This document shows, in pieces, positions 1-6,646 of a stretch of DNA of 15,002 nt. The notes below the pieces were generated by a model. That model saw only the letters and a list, made by a program, of their open reading frames with translations. It searched no databases and was not told the origin of the DNA. Source of the DNA: Hyphomicrobiales bacterium (GTDB lineage: Bacteria > Pseudomonadota > Alphaproteobacteria > Rhizobiales > Devosiaceae). Position numbers and translations under genes: made by a program. The DNA lies in NCBI GenBank assembly GCA_026989045.1, contig JALSJY010000162.1, forward strand, positions 1 through 15,002. The letters run 5' to 3'. Within the stretch, counting starts at the first letter, position 1. Each line of letters begins with the position of its first letter.

Positions 1-1375
1 CTTCATAGCCAGTGCGTGATCGGCGCATGCGACCCTTTTCTTGGCGTTCAAAATCTTCGCGCTCGCGCTGACGCTCTTCCTCTTCTAAGCGTTTTTGTGC
101 TCGCTGTTTTAGTTTTTCAAAGGCAGAAATCCTATCAATTTCCTCATCGTAAAGTGAGGCCATTGGGGAGGCTGCCATAATTTCTTTTCGCTCTTTTGTG
201 GTTATTGACCCCATGCGAGAAGAGGGAGGGCGCATCATAGTGCGGCCAACTATTGAAGGCACGCCCTTTTTCTCTAGTGTGGAAACAAGAGCCTCGCCAA
301 CTCCAAGCTGTTTAATTACATCTTCTGTATCAAAATTAGGGTTTGGCCTAAAAGTTTCAGCTGCCACACGCACAGCCTTTGCCTCTCTTGGCGTGTAAGC
401 CCTTAAAGCATGCTGTACTCTATTGCCCAATTGCGCTAAAACTGGGTCTGGAATATCAACTGGATTTTGCGTAACGAAATAAATCCCCACCCCTTTGGAG
501 CGCACAAGTTTTACAACCTGCTCAACTTTTTGTAATAAGATTTTTGGTGCATCATCAAATAATAAGTGCGCCTCATCAAAAAAGAAAACCAATTTTGGTT
601 TATCAGGGTTTCCAACTTCTGGTAATTCTTCAAATAATTCAGACAAAAGCCACAAAAGAAAGGTCGAATATAGCCTTGGCGAATGCATTAGTTGGTCAGC
701 CGCTAAAACAGAAATAATCCCGCGCCCATCTTCATCAACTCTCATCAAGTCAGCAATATCAAGCGCTTGCTCACCAAAGAATTTTTTGCCACCTTGCTGT
801 TCAAGCACTAATAATCCGCGTTGGATTGCGCCAATTGAAGCAGTTGAAACATGGCCATAGGTTTGTGATATTTCTTTTTTTCGATTAGCTATTTCAATTA
901 AAAGGGAGCGTAAATCTTTAAGATCAAGCAATAATAATCCCTCATCATCAGCTAGCTTAAAGGCAATATTTAATACACCTTCTTGCGTGTCATTTAGATC
1001 TAGCAAGCGAGAGAATAATAGCGGCCCCATATCAGAAACAGTTGTGCGAATCGAATGCCCCTGTTTGCCAAATAAGTCCCAAAAAACTGTTGGAAAAGCA
1101 TTATATTCATAATCGTCAAAGCCTATATTCTCTGCCCGTTCCGCTAAAAAATCTTTTTGTGTGCCAGCAACAGCAATGCCCGATAAATCACCCTTTACAT
1201 CGGCGCAAAACACAGGAACACCAGCGCGTGAAAAGCCTTCGGCCATAATCTGTAGCGTAACAGTTTTGCCCGTTCCCGTAGCACCTGTAATTAAACCGTG
1301 GCGGTTAGCATATTTAAGCTTGAGATATTCTGGCTTCTCACTTGTTCCTAAATAAACAGCATCATCTTTAAACAT
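1..1375 (-). CDS. HerA-like DUF853 (YjgR-type) ATPase, C-terminus cut by window edge
   Basis: This reading frame is open from the ATG at 1375 leftward to base 2, giving 458 visible residues and no stop, so the gene continues outside the window. Visible features are a Walker A loop (GATGTGKT, residues 31-38), a Walker B motif (FFFDEAH, with D267-E268) and the sequence VTQNPVDIPDPV shortly after it. These match the DUF853/YjgR family of HerA/FtsK-like P-loop ATPases, which are predicted DNA-translocating helicases of unknown physiological role. The last visible part is a highly charged Glu/Arg/Lys stretch (RLEEEERQRERE and on), typical of the linker before the basic C-terminus in this family. 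GAGGAAA sits about 10 bases before the ATG as ribosome-binding site. The gene is divergent from the YbjQ-family gene, with a 102-bp shared control region. The family call is firm; no specific function can be read from the sequence. Confidence 0.93.
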   Translation of the reverse strand, partial: MFKDDAVYLGTSEKPEYLKLKYANRHGLITGATGTGKTVTLQIMAEGFSRAGVPVFCADVKGDLSGIAVAGTQKDFLAERAENIGFDDYEYNAFPTVFWDLFGKQGHSIRTTVSDMGPLLFSRLLDLNDTQEGVLNIAFKLADDEGLLLLDLKDLRSLLIEIANRKKEISQTYGHVSTASIGAIQRGLLVLEQQGGKKFFGEQALDIADLMRVDEDGRGIISVLAADQLMHSPRLYSTFLLWLLSELFEELPEVGNPDKPKLVFFFDEAHLLFDDAPKILLQKVEQVVKLVRSKGVGIYFVTQNPVDIPDPVLAQLGNRVQHALRAYTPREAKAVRVAAETFRPNPNFDTEDVIKQLGVGEALVSTLEKKGVPSIVGRTMMRPPSSRMGSITTKERKEIMAASPMASLYDEEIDRISAFEKLKQRAQKRLEEEERQREREDFERQEKGRMRRSRTGYE

Positions 1376-1407
1376 CTTGATATATTTCCTCATGTTTTTA
1401 TATTGTC

Positions 1408-1437
1408 TTTATAATGCTTAAATAACGTCACTAACAA
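1408..1437 (-). promoter_or_regulatory. Candidate promoter for the DUF853 ATPase gene
   Basis: On the minus strand, TTGTTA (plus 1432-1437) and TATAAA (plus 1408-1413) are separated by 18 bases. They resemble sigma-70 -35 and -10 boxes, 33 bases upstream of the ATG at 1375. This is pattern matching by eye in AT-rich DNA. Confidence 0.35.
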
Positions 1438-1477
1438 GCCTTTGATTTTCTAGTTAACTGCAAAAGGGAGAAAAATA

Positions 1478-1804
1478 ATGCTTTTAAGCACTACTGACAC
1501 ATTATCTGGTTTTGAAATAACGGATTATCTTGGCCTTGTTATGGGTGAAACAATAAAGGGTGCAAATTTTGTTCGTGATATTATGGCTTCTGTTACCGAT
1601 GTGGTTGGGGGGAGATCAAATGCTTATGAAGAAGAAATAGCAGCGGCACGGCAAAATGCATTAGATGAATTAAGCGATAGAGCTAGACTTCTTGGTGCAG
1701 ATGCAGTGATTGGCATTTCACTTGATTATGAAACAATTGGCTCTCGCTCAGCAATGATTATGGTAACGGCCTCAGGAACAGCAATAAAAATTCGTAAAAT
1801 TTAA
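1478..1804 (+). CDS. YbjQ/UPF0145 (DUF74) family protein
   Basis: This 108-residue protein matches the YbjQ/UPF0145 family in length and in order of motifs: an N-terminal STTDTLSGFEI strand, LGLVMGETIKGANFVRDI, a helix with Y-EEEI-AAR-NALDEL, then the hallmark GADAVIGISLDYE and a C-terminal SGTAIKI strand. The family forms small homopentameric beta-sandwich rings and is often labelled 'heavy-metal-binding domain', but its biochemical role is not established. No signal peptide or membrane segment is visible, so it should be cytoplasmic. GGGAG lies 7 bases before the ATG. The Tat-type beta-helix gene starts 34 bases downstream on the same strand and may be co-transcribed. Confidence 0.9.
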   Translation: MLLSTTDTLSGFEITDYLGLVMGETIKGANFVRDIMASVTDVVGGRSNAYEEEIAAARQNALDELSDRARLLGADAVIGISLDYETIGSRSAMIMVTASGTAIKIRKI

Positions 1805-1838
1805 CATTTACTACTTTGTCAAATATTACTGGCAAATC

Positions 1839-3221
1839 ATGGCTGTTAGCGGCATAACTTTGAAGATGAAAAACTTAGCCCCATTACTGGCCTCGATGCC
1901 AAAATTAAATCGCCGCCAAACATTGCTTGGCCTGTGCAGTGCCTCGCTTGTTGCTCCAAATAGTGCAGTGGCGCAACTTGGCTCTTTGCTGAATGCAAAA
2001 GACTTAGGGTTGATAGATAATTCAAGCGCTGAGCAAAGTGTAATTTTGCAAGGTTTAATCAATAGTGCGGCAGATGTTGGTCTGCCATTATTTATTCCAA
2101 GTGGAATATATAATGTAAGCGGTATATCCCTGCCTTCAAATATTTCAATTTTTGGCATAAGCGGGGCAACAATATTAAAAGCTGCCGATTCGAAAACGGT
2201 TTTTAACTGTCAAAATGGCGCAAATATCAATATTAAAGATATTGATATTGATGGTGCTAAGGCGGGTTCAAAAAATCTTATCCATTTTACAAATTGCCAA
2301 AATATCACTCTAAATAATATTGGTTTGAAAAATTCATCAGGTAATGGTGCTTTTCTTGAAAAATGTCAGGGAGAAATTTCTAGCTGTGCAATTTCAAACA
2401 TTAAACTTGCGGCAATTCATCTGCAGGATAGTTTGGGTATGATTGTCAGTGCCAATCATATTAAAAATTGTAATAATGGTGGTATTTTAGTTTGGAGATA
2501 TAATAGAGGGCGTGACGGATCAGTTATCACCGATAATCAAATTGCCTCTATTGGCTCTGAATCAGGAAATGGGCAGAATGGTAATGGCGTAAATATTTTT
2601 AACGCTGATGAGGTAATTATTGCTAATAATTCTATTACAGATTGTGCCTTTTCTGCGGTGCGTGCCAATACTACAAACAACACAATTATTAAAGGAAACA
2701 TCTGCACGCAATGCCAAGAAGTTGCAATTTTCTCTGAATTTGCTTTTTCTGGCTCTATCATTGCAGACAATATAATTGACCAAGCTGCAACTGGCATTTC
2801 AATTACAAATTTTGATGATGGCGGCAGGCTTGCTGTTTGTTCAGGAAATATTGTTCGTAATATTTGGAAGTCATCACCAACTAATCCAGATACTTATCCA
2901 GTGGCTATTTTTGTGGAGGCAGACACTGCAGTTAGTGGAAATGTTATCGAAAACGTCCCTGGGTTAGGAATTTATGCTGGTTGGGGAGTGTATTTACGCG
3001 ATGTGTTAGTATCAAATAATGTCGTTCGCAATACTATGATTGGAATTGGGGTAAGCATGGTGGAGGGTGCTGGAATTGCACATATTTCTGATAATGTAAT
3101 AACAGGCTCAAAAGTGGCTGCAATTTCTGGCATGAGTTGGCTTGAGCCTAAGGGGTCTGATTTGATTGAAAAGCCAGACCAATTCTCCAATGTTAAAATT
3201 ATGTCTAACACAAAAAATTAG
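1839..3221 (+). CDS. TIGR03808-type Tat-exported parallel beta-helix repeat protein
   Basis: The 460-residue product has a twin-arginine signal: N-R-R-Q-T-L-L at residues 24-30, then a hydrophobic stretch (LGLCSASLV) and a likely AVA cleavage site, after which the mature chain begins near QLGSLL. The mature part has the pectate-lyase-like opening (LPLFIPSGIYNVSGI, then LPSNISIFGISGATI) followed by many N/I/G-rich coils of about 20-25 residues (repeated N-x-I and S-x-N-x-I patterns), as in right-handed parallel beta-helices. This matches the TIGR03808 family of Tat-translocated repetitive proteins of Rhizobiales, whose substrate is unknown. The start is uncertain: in-frame ATGs at 1866 and 1896 would shorten the unusually long N-region (26 residues before the twin Arg, only 6 from 1896), and none of the three has a strong Shine-Dalgarno. 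The protein is probably periplasmic or surface-associated and may bind polysaccharide; that is inference from the fold. Confidence 0.85.
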   Translation: MAVSGITLKMKNLAPLLASMPKLNRRQTLLGLCSASLVAPNSAVAQLGSLLNAKDLGLIDNSSAEQSVILQGLINSAADVGLPLFIPSGIYNVSGISLPSNISIFGISGATILKAADSKTVFNCQNGANINIKDIDIDGAKAGSKNLIHFTNCQNITLNNIGLKNSSGNGAFLEKCQGEISSCAISNIKLAAIHLQDSLGMIVSANHIKNCNNGGILVWRYNRGRDGSVITDNQIASIGSESGNGQNGNGVNIFNADEVIIANNSITDCAFSAVRANTTNNTIIKGNICTQCQEVAIFSEFAFSGSIIADNIIDQAATGISITNFDDGGRLAVCSGNIVRNIWKSSPTNPDTYPVAIFVEADTAVSGNVIENVPGLGIYAGWGVYLRDVLVSNNVVRNTMIGIGVSMVEGAGIAHISDNVITGSKVAAISGMSWLEPKGSDLIEKPDQFSNVKIMSNTKN

Positions 3222-3233
3222 ACTTAGTTAGAT

Positions 3234-3262
3234 ATACCCTCTCCCATGAGGGGAGAAGGTAT
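3234..3262. terminator. Palindromic hairpin between convergent genes (terminator or REP-like)
   Basis: The left arm (3234-3245, containing CCCTCTCCC) pairs with the right arm (3251-3262, containing GGGAGAAGG) around a 5-base loop; only one of the 12 positions (3239/3257) mismatches. It lies in the 60-bp gap between the 3' ends of the beta-helix gene and sodB, where a bidirectional terminator is expected. No clear T-run follows on either strand. The CCCTCTCCC...GGGAGA sequence is reminiscent of dispersed palindromic repeats in many proteobacterial genomes, so a REP-like element is an alternative. Confidence 0.55.
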
Positions 3263-3281
3263 TGATGGAGTTTAAGTGCAA

Positions 3282-3878
3282 TTATTTTGCAGCTTCTAAT
3301 AATTCGGTTACATATTCCCAATTTATTAGATTGTCGAAAAATGCTTCCATATATTTTGGGCGGGCGTTGCGATAATCAATATAATATGAATGCTCCCACA
3401 CGTCAGCGCCAAGCAATGGTGTTGCGCCATGGATAAGTGGGTTTTCGCCATTTGGGGTTTTCATGATTTCTAGTTTGCCGTTTTTAAGCGCTAGCCATGC
3501 CCAGCCTGAACCAAACTGGGTTAAACCTGCGTTGATGAAGTCGGCGCGGAATTTTTCTAGTCCGCCTAGGTCTGAATTTACTTTTTCTAGTAGATTGCCT
3601 GGTAGATTTCCGCCGCCATTTGGTTTCATCCAGCGCCAAAAGTGATTGTGATTATAATGTTGTGCGGCGTTGTTAAACAGGCCTGCGTTTTTGCCATGGC
3701 TTAGGATTATTATATTTTCTAGAGTTTCTTTTTCTAGTCCTGATCCCTCAAGTAGTTTATTGCCATTGGTGACATAGGCTTGATGGTGTTTATCGTGATG
3801 ATATTCTAATGTTTCTGCTGACATATATTCGCCAAGGGCATCGTAGGCATAGGGTAGTTCTGGTAAAGTGAAGGTCAT
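3282..3878 (-). CDS. sodB: Superoxide dismutase, Fe type
   Basis: The 198-residue product is full length for the Fe/Mn superoxide dismutase family, which converts superoxide to oxygen and hydrogen peroxide. The four metal ligands can be assigned: H27 (in EYHHDKHH), H77 (in YNHNHFW), D159 and H163 (in DVWEHSYY). The signature FNNAAQ, with Q73 placing the outer-sphere glutamine as in E. coli SodB, argues for the iron type, although alphaproteobacterial enzymes of this kind can be cambialistic. GSGWAWL and DYRNARP are also present. There is no signal peptide, so it should be cytoplasmic. AAAGGA lies 6 bases upstream of the ATG. It follows ptrB on the same strand after an 82-bp gap that holds a good sigma-70 promoter, so it is probably transcribed on its own. 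Confidence 0.96.
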   Translation of the reverse strand: MTFTLPELPYAYDALGEYMSAETLEYHHDKHHQAYVTNGNKLLEGSGLEKETLENIIILSHGKNAGLFNNAAQHYNHNHFWRWMKPNGGGNLPGNLLEKVNSDLGGLEKFRADFINAGLTQFGSGWAWLALKNGKLEIMKTPNGENPLIHGATPLLGADVWEHSYYIDYRNARPKYMEAFFDNLINWEYVTELLEAAK

Positions 3879-3924
3879 GATTATTCCTTTGAGTTTTTGA
3901 ATTTATAAATTCTGCATTGCTCTT

Positions 3925-3952
3925 ATTATAACTATTCTAAACTATCTCGCAA
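3925..3952 (-). promoter_or_regulatory. sodB promoter candidate
   Basis: On the minus strand, TTGCGA (plus 3947-3952) and a perfect TATAAT (plus 3925-3930) are separated by 16 bases and lie 47 bases upstream of the sodB ATG. This is the best sigma-70-like match I found in the window. A TTCTAAA half-site (plus 3935-3941) sits between the boxes and resembles one half of an iron-control (Irr-type) element, but no second half is present. Confidence 0.55.
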
Positions 3953-3960
3953 TCAGTGTT

Positions 3961-6039
3961 TTATTTATTTTGTTTATTTGTGCACCAGATAGCAAAAGCA
4001 TATGTTAAAGCGGTTTCTTTTATTCTTTCAAAACGACCAGATGCGCCGCCATGTCCTGCTTCCATATTGGTTTTTAGGAATAGGGCTTCGTTTGAGGTTT
4101 TTAAACTACGGAGTTTTGCTACCCATTTCGCTGGCTCCCAATAGGTTACACGTGGATCTGTTAATCCGCCAAGGGCAAAGATTGCTGGATAATCTTGTGC
4201 GCTGATATTGTCATAGGGGGAATATGAGGCGATTAGCTTGTAATCACTTTCTGATTTTATTGGATTGCCCCATTCTGGCCACTCGGGCGGGGTGAGGGGG
4301 AGGGTGTCGTCTAACATAGTGTTTAACACATCAACAAATGGCACTTGGGCGATAATGCCTGCGAATATTTCTGGTCGCATATTTGCTACTGCTCCCATTA
4401 ACATTCCGCCTGCTGAGCCGCCCATGGCAACTATGTTTTTCTTTGAGGTGAATTTTTGCTCAATAAGCATATCTGCGACACTTAGAAAATCGGTGAAACT
4501 GTTGATTTTCTTTTTGTGGCGGCCATTTTTATACCAAGCATAGCCTTTTTCCATTCCGCCTCGAATATGAGCTATGGCATAGACAAAGCCTCTATCTACA
4601 AGTGAGAGAGTTGAGATTGAGAAAGCGGCAGGCATAGACATGCCATAAGAGCCGTAGCCATAAAGCAGAGTTGGGGCTTTGCCATTTTGTTTGAAGTTTT
4701 TACTATATAAAAGTGTGACGGGGATTTTCTCGCCATCATTGGCTGTAGCGAAAATGCGCCTTGTTATATAGTCGTCTTTATTGTGGCCTGATGGGATTTC
4801 TTGTTCTTTTAATAAGGTTCGCTTACCTGTGTTTAGGTCTAAATCATAGGTTTGGTTTGGGGTTGTTGGGGAGGAATATGAAAAGCGGATTGTTGAAGTA
4901 TCAAATTCATAACCGACCCCCATGCTTAGTGAATAGGCTTCTTCTTCGAAGCTGATTGCCTCTTCTTTGCCTGTTGCAAAATCATGGGCGATTATGCGTG
5001 GCAGACCTTCAATTCTTTCAAGGCGAATTAAATGGTTTTTTATAACTATTGTATCGAGAATAAGCACGCCATCTTTTGCTGGGATAAAATCTTGCCAGTT
5101 TTCTACTTCTGGTTTGTCGATTGTGGTTGTGACGATTTTGAAGTCTTGGGCATTATCGATATTTGTGCGAATGAATAATTGCCCATCTCTTTCATCAACG
5201 TCATATTCATGGCCTGTTTTTCTTTTTGCTATGAGTTTTGCTTTGCTTTGCTTTTTAGCATCGATTAGCCAGACTTCTGAGGTTAGGTGATCATGGGCAT
5301 TGATGAGAATGTAATTGCCTGAGAGGGTTTTTCCCACACCAACAAAAAAGCCGCTGTCTTTTTCCTCATACACGACTTCATCGTCTGATTGTTTAGTCCC
5401 TAAAATATGCTTTAATACTCTAAAGGGGCGGTGGTTTTCATCTAGTTCGCTATAATAAAAGCTTTTTGAATCTGCTGACCATACTCCGCTTCCGTTGGCG
5501 TTTTTAATTTCGTCTTTTAGCTCTTTGCCAGTTTTTAAATCTCTTACATATATAGTGTAATATTCTGAGCCTTTTTTATCGCATGACCAAATTAGTAGTT
5601 CATGGTTTGGTGAGTGGGAAGCACCGCCAAAGCCGAAATATCCTTCCCCTGCTTCGATATTGCAATCTAGCAGAATTTCTTCTTTGCCACCATTTCTTGG
5701 GGTGCGGATTAGCTGGGCATATTGTTTGCCAGTTAGCATTTTTGAGAAGTAAGAATATTCATCATGAGGAAAAGGCACGCTTGAATTATCTTCTTTTATG
5801 CGGGCGCGAATTTCTTGATAAATTTCTTCACTAAGATTTTTATTTTCTTTGCCAAATTTTTCTTCAAAATAATTATTCTCTGCTTCAAGATAATTGCGGA
5901 TTTCACTATCTAGCTTTTCTGGCTTTTGCATAACCTCTTGCCAATTATCTGCCCTTAGCCAGTGATAATCATCATTATGTTTAATGGCGTGGTTGGTGGC
6001 ATAATGGGCTATTTTTTTTGCAATTGGTGGGTTTGTCAT
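3961..6039 (-). CDS. ptrB: Oligopeptidase B (S9 prolyl-oligopeptidase family serine peptidase)
   Basis: At 692 residues this matches oligopeptidase B (E. coli PtrB is about 686), which cleaves short peptides after Arg/Lys in the cytoplasm. The N-terminal part (about 1-420) is a beta-propeller with an opening typical of the family (DDYHWLRADNW). The C-terminal part is the alpha/beta-hydrolase domain. The catalytic triad is visible: S542 in GGSAGG, D628 in GLTDPRV and H663 in EAGHGG. RGGMEKGYAWY before the serine is also characteristic. No signal peptide is seen. It lies 41 bases downstream of msrB on the same strand and is probably co-transcribed with it. The pair would repair or remove oxidised protein material, though that link is inferred from position only. 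The Shine-Dalgarno is weak (TTGGAA). Confidence 0.95.
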   Translation of the reverse strand: MTNPPIAKKIAHYATNHAIKHNDDYHWLRADNWQEVMQKPEKLDSEIRNYLEAENNYFEEKFGKENKNLSEEIYQEIRARIKEDNSSVPFPHDEYSYFSKMLTGKQYAQLIRTPRNGGKEEILLDCNIEAGEGYFGFGGASHSPNHELLIWSCDKKGSEYYTIYVRDLKTGKELKDEIKNANGSGVWSADSKSFYYSELDENHRPFRVLKHILGTKQSDDEVVYEEKDSGFFVGVGKTLSGNYILINAHDHLTSEVWLIDAKKQSKAKLIAKRKTGHEYDVDERDGQLFIRTNIDNAQDFKIVTTTIDKPEVENWQDFIPAKDGVLILDTIVIKNHLIRLERIEGLPRIIAHDFATGKEEAISFEEEAYSLSMGVGYEFDTSTIRFSYSSPTTPNQTYDLDLNTGKRTLLKEQEIPSGHNKDDYITRRIFATANDGEKIPVTLLYSKNFKQNGKAPTLLYGYGSYGMSMPAAFSISTLSLVDRGFVYAIAHIRGGMEKGYAWYKNGRHKKKINSFTDFLSVADMLIEQKFTSKKNIVAMGGSAGGMLMGAVANMRPEIFAGIIAQVPFVDVLNTMLDDTLPLTPPEWPEWGNPIKSESDYKLIASYSPYDNISAQDYPAIFALGGLTDPRVTYWEPAKWVAKLRSLKTSNEALFLKTNMEAGHGGASGRFERIKETALTYAFAIWCTNKQNK

Positions 6040-6080
6040 TTTTGTTCCAATGGGTAGTAAAAAAGGTGGTTAAAAAAGAA

Positions 6081-6470
6081 TCATTGCTCTGACTTAAACT
6101 CAAGTGCCGCTCCATTCAAGCAATAGCGCAAACCTGTTGGTCTTGGGCCATCAGAAAATTTATGACCTAAGTGAGCATTGCAATTTTTACAGCGAACCTC
6201 ATCTCTACTTGTAAATAATTTTTTATCTATATGGTATGAGATTAGCTTTTCATCAAGAGGAGCAAAAAAGCTTGGCCAGCCTGTTCCTGAATTGAATTTT
6301 GTTGAGGAGTGGAACAGGGGGGTTTTGCAACAGATACATAGATAATCTCCTTGACTATACTCATTGTTAAGTGGGCTGGAGAAAGCCTGTTCAGTGCCTT
6401 TCTTTCTGGTTATACGATACTGCTCAGTATTTAGTTGTTTGCGCCATTGAATATTTGTTTTATTTATCAT
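6081..6470 (-). CDS. msrB: Peptide-methionine (R)-S-oxide reductase MsrB
   Basis: The 129-residue protein has the full MsrB (SelR) domain, which reduces methionine-R-sulfoxide in proteins with thioredoxin as usual electron donor. The zinc-binding cysteines are C45 and C48 (CICC) and C94 and C97 (CKNC). The substrate motif GTGWPSF (62-68), HLGHKFSDGP (100-109) and the catalytic Cys C117 in RYCLNG are all in place. The residue after Asn in that motif is Gly, where Ser is commoner. No signal peptide is present, so it should be cytoplasmic. No clear Shine-Dalgarno precedes the ATG. It is the first gene of the leftward msrB-ptrB pair and diverges from the mrp operon across 176 bp. Confidence 0.95.
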   Translation of the reverse strand: MINKTNIQWRKQLNTEQYRITRKKGTEQAFSSPLNNEYSQGDYLCICCKTPLFHSSTKFNSGTGWPSFFAPLDEKLISYHIDKKLFTSRDEVRCKNCNAHLGHKFSDGPRPTGLRYCLNGAALEFKSEQ

Positions 6471-6646
6471 TTTGTTCTGCTTTATTGATAATTATGGTAA
6501 AGTTTAGAAGAAATAAGGTAAAAAACATAGTGAAATTGAGTTATCCATAGCTGAGTTTAACTTGTTAGCTATACTTACTTGTTCTTGTGTTGCGATGAGT
6601 TAAGTTGAATGTAAGTGATTCGATTTTTATAGATTAAGAGGTAAGT
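6471..6646. promoter_or_regulatory. Divergent control region between msrB and the mrp operon
   Basis: This 176-bp AT-rich gap holds the start signals of two divergent transcription units. On the plus strand, AAGAGGT (6636-6642) is a good Shine-Dalgarno for the TTG start of mrpA at 6647. A TTGAAT (6605-6610) / 17 bases / TATAGA (6628-6633) pair looks like a promoter but would start the message almost on the Shine-Dalgarno, so another promoter further upstream is likely. I cannot assign promoters with confidence. Confidence 0.4.

Noticed and set aside
198..1355. Plus-strand open frames of 64-121 residues at the left end
   Set aside because: They lie antisense to the DUF853 ATPase, whose Walker A and B motifs are clear on the minus strand.
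3935..3941. Irr/iron-control-like half site TTCTAAA in the sodB promoter
   Set aside because: The matching left half is absent; a single 7-mer is not enough.
6541..6549. DnaA-box-like TTATCCATA upstream of mrpA
   Set aside because: One mismatch to TTATCCACA, isolated, and in AT-rich DNA where such matches are frequent; no cluster suggests an origin.
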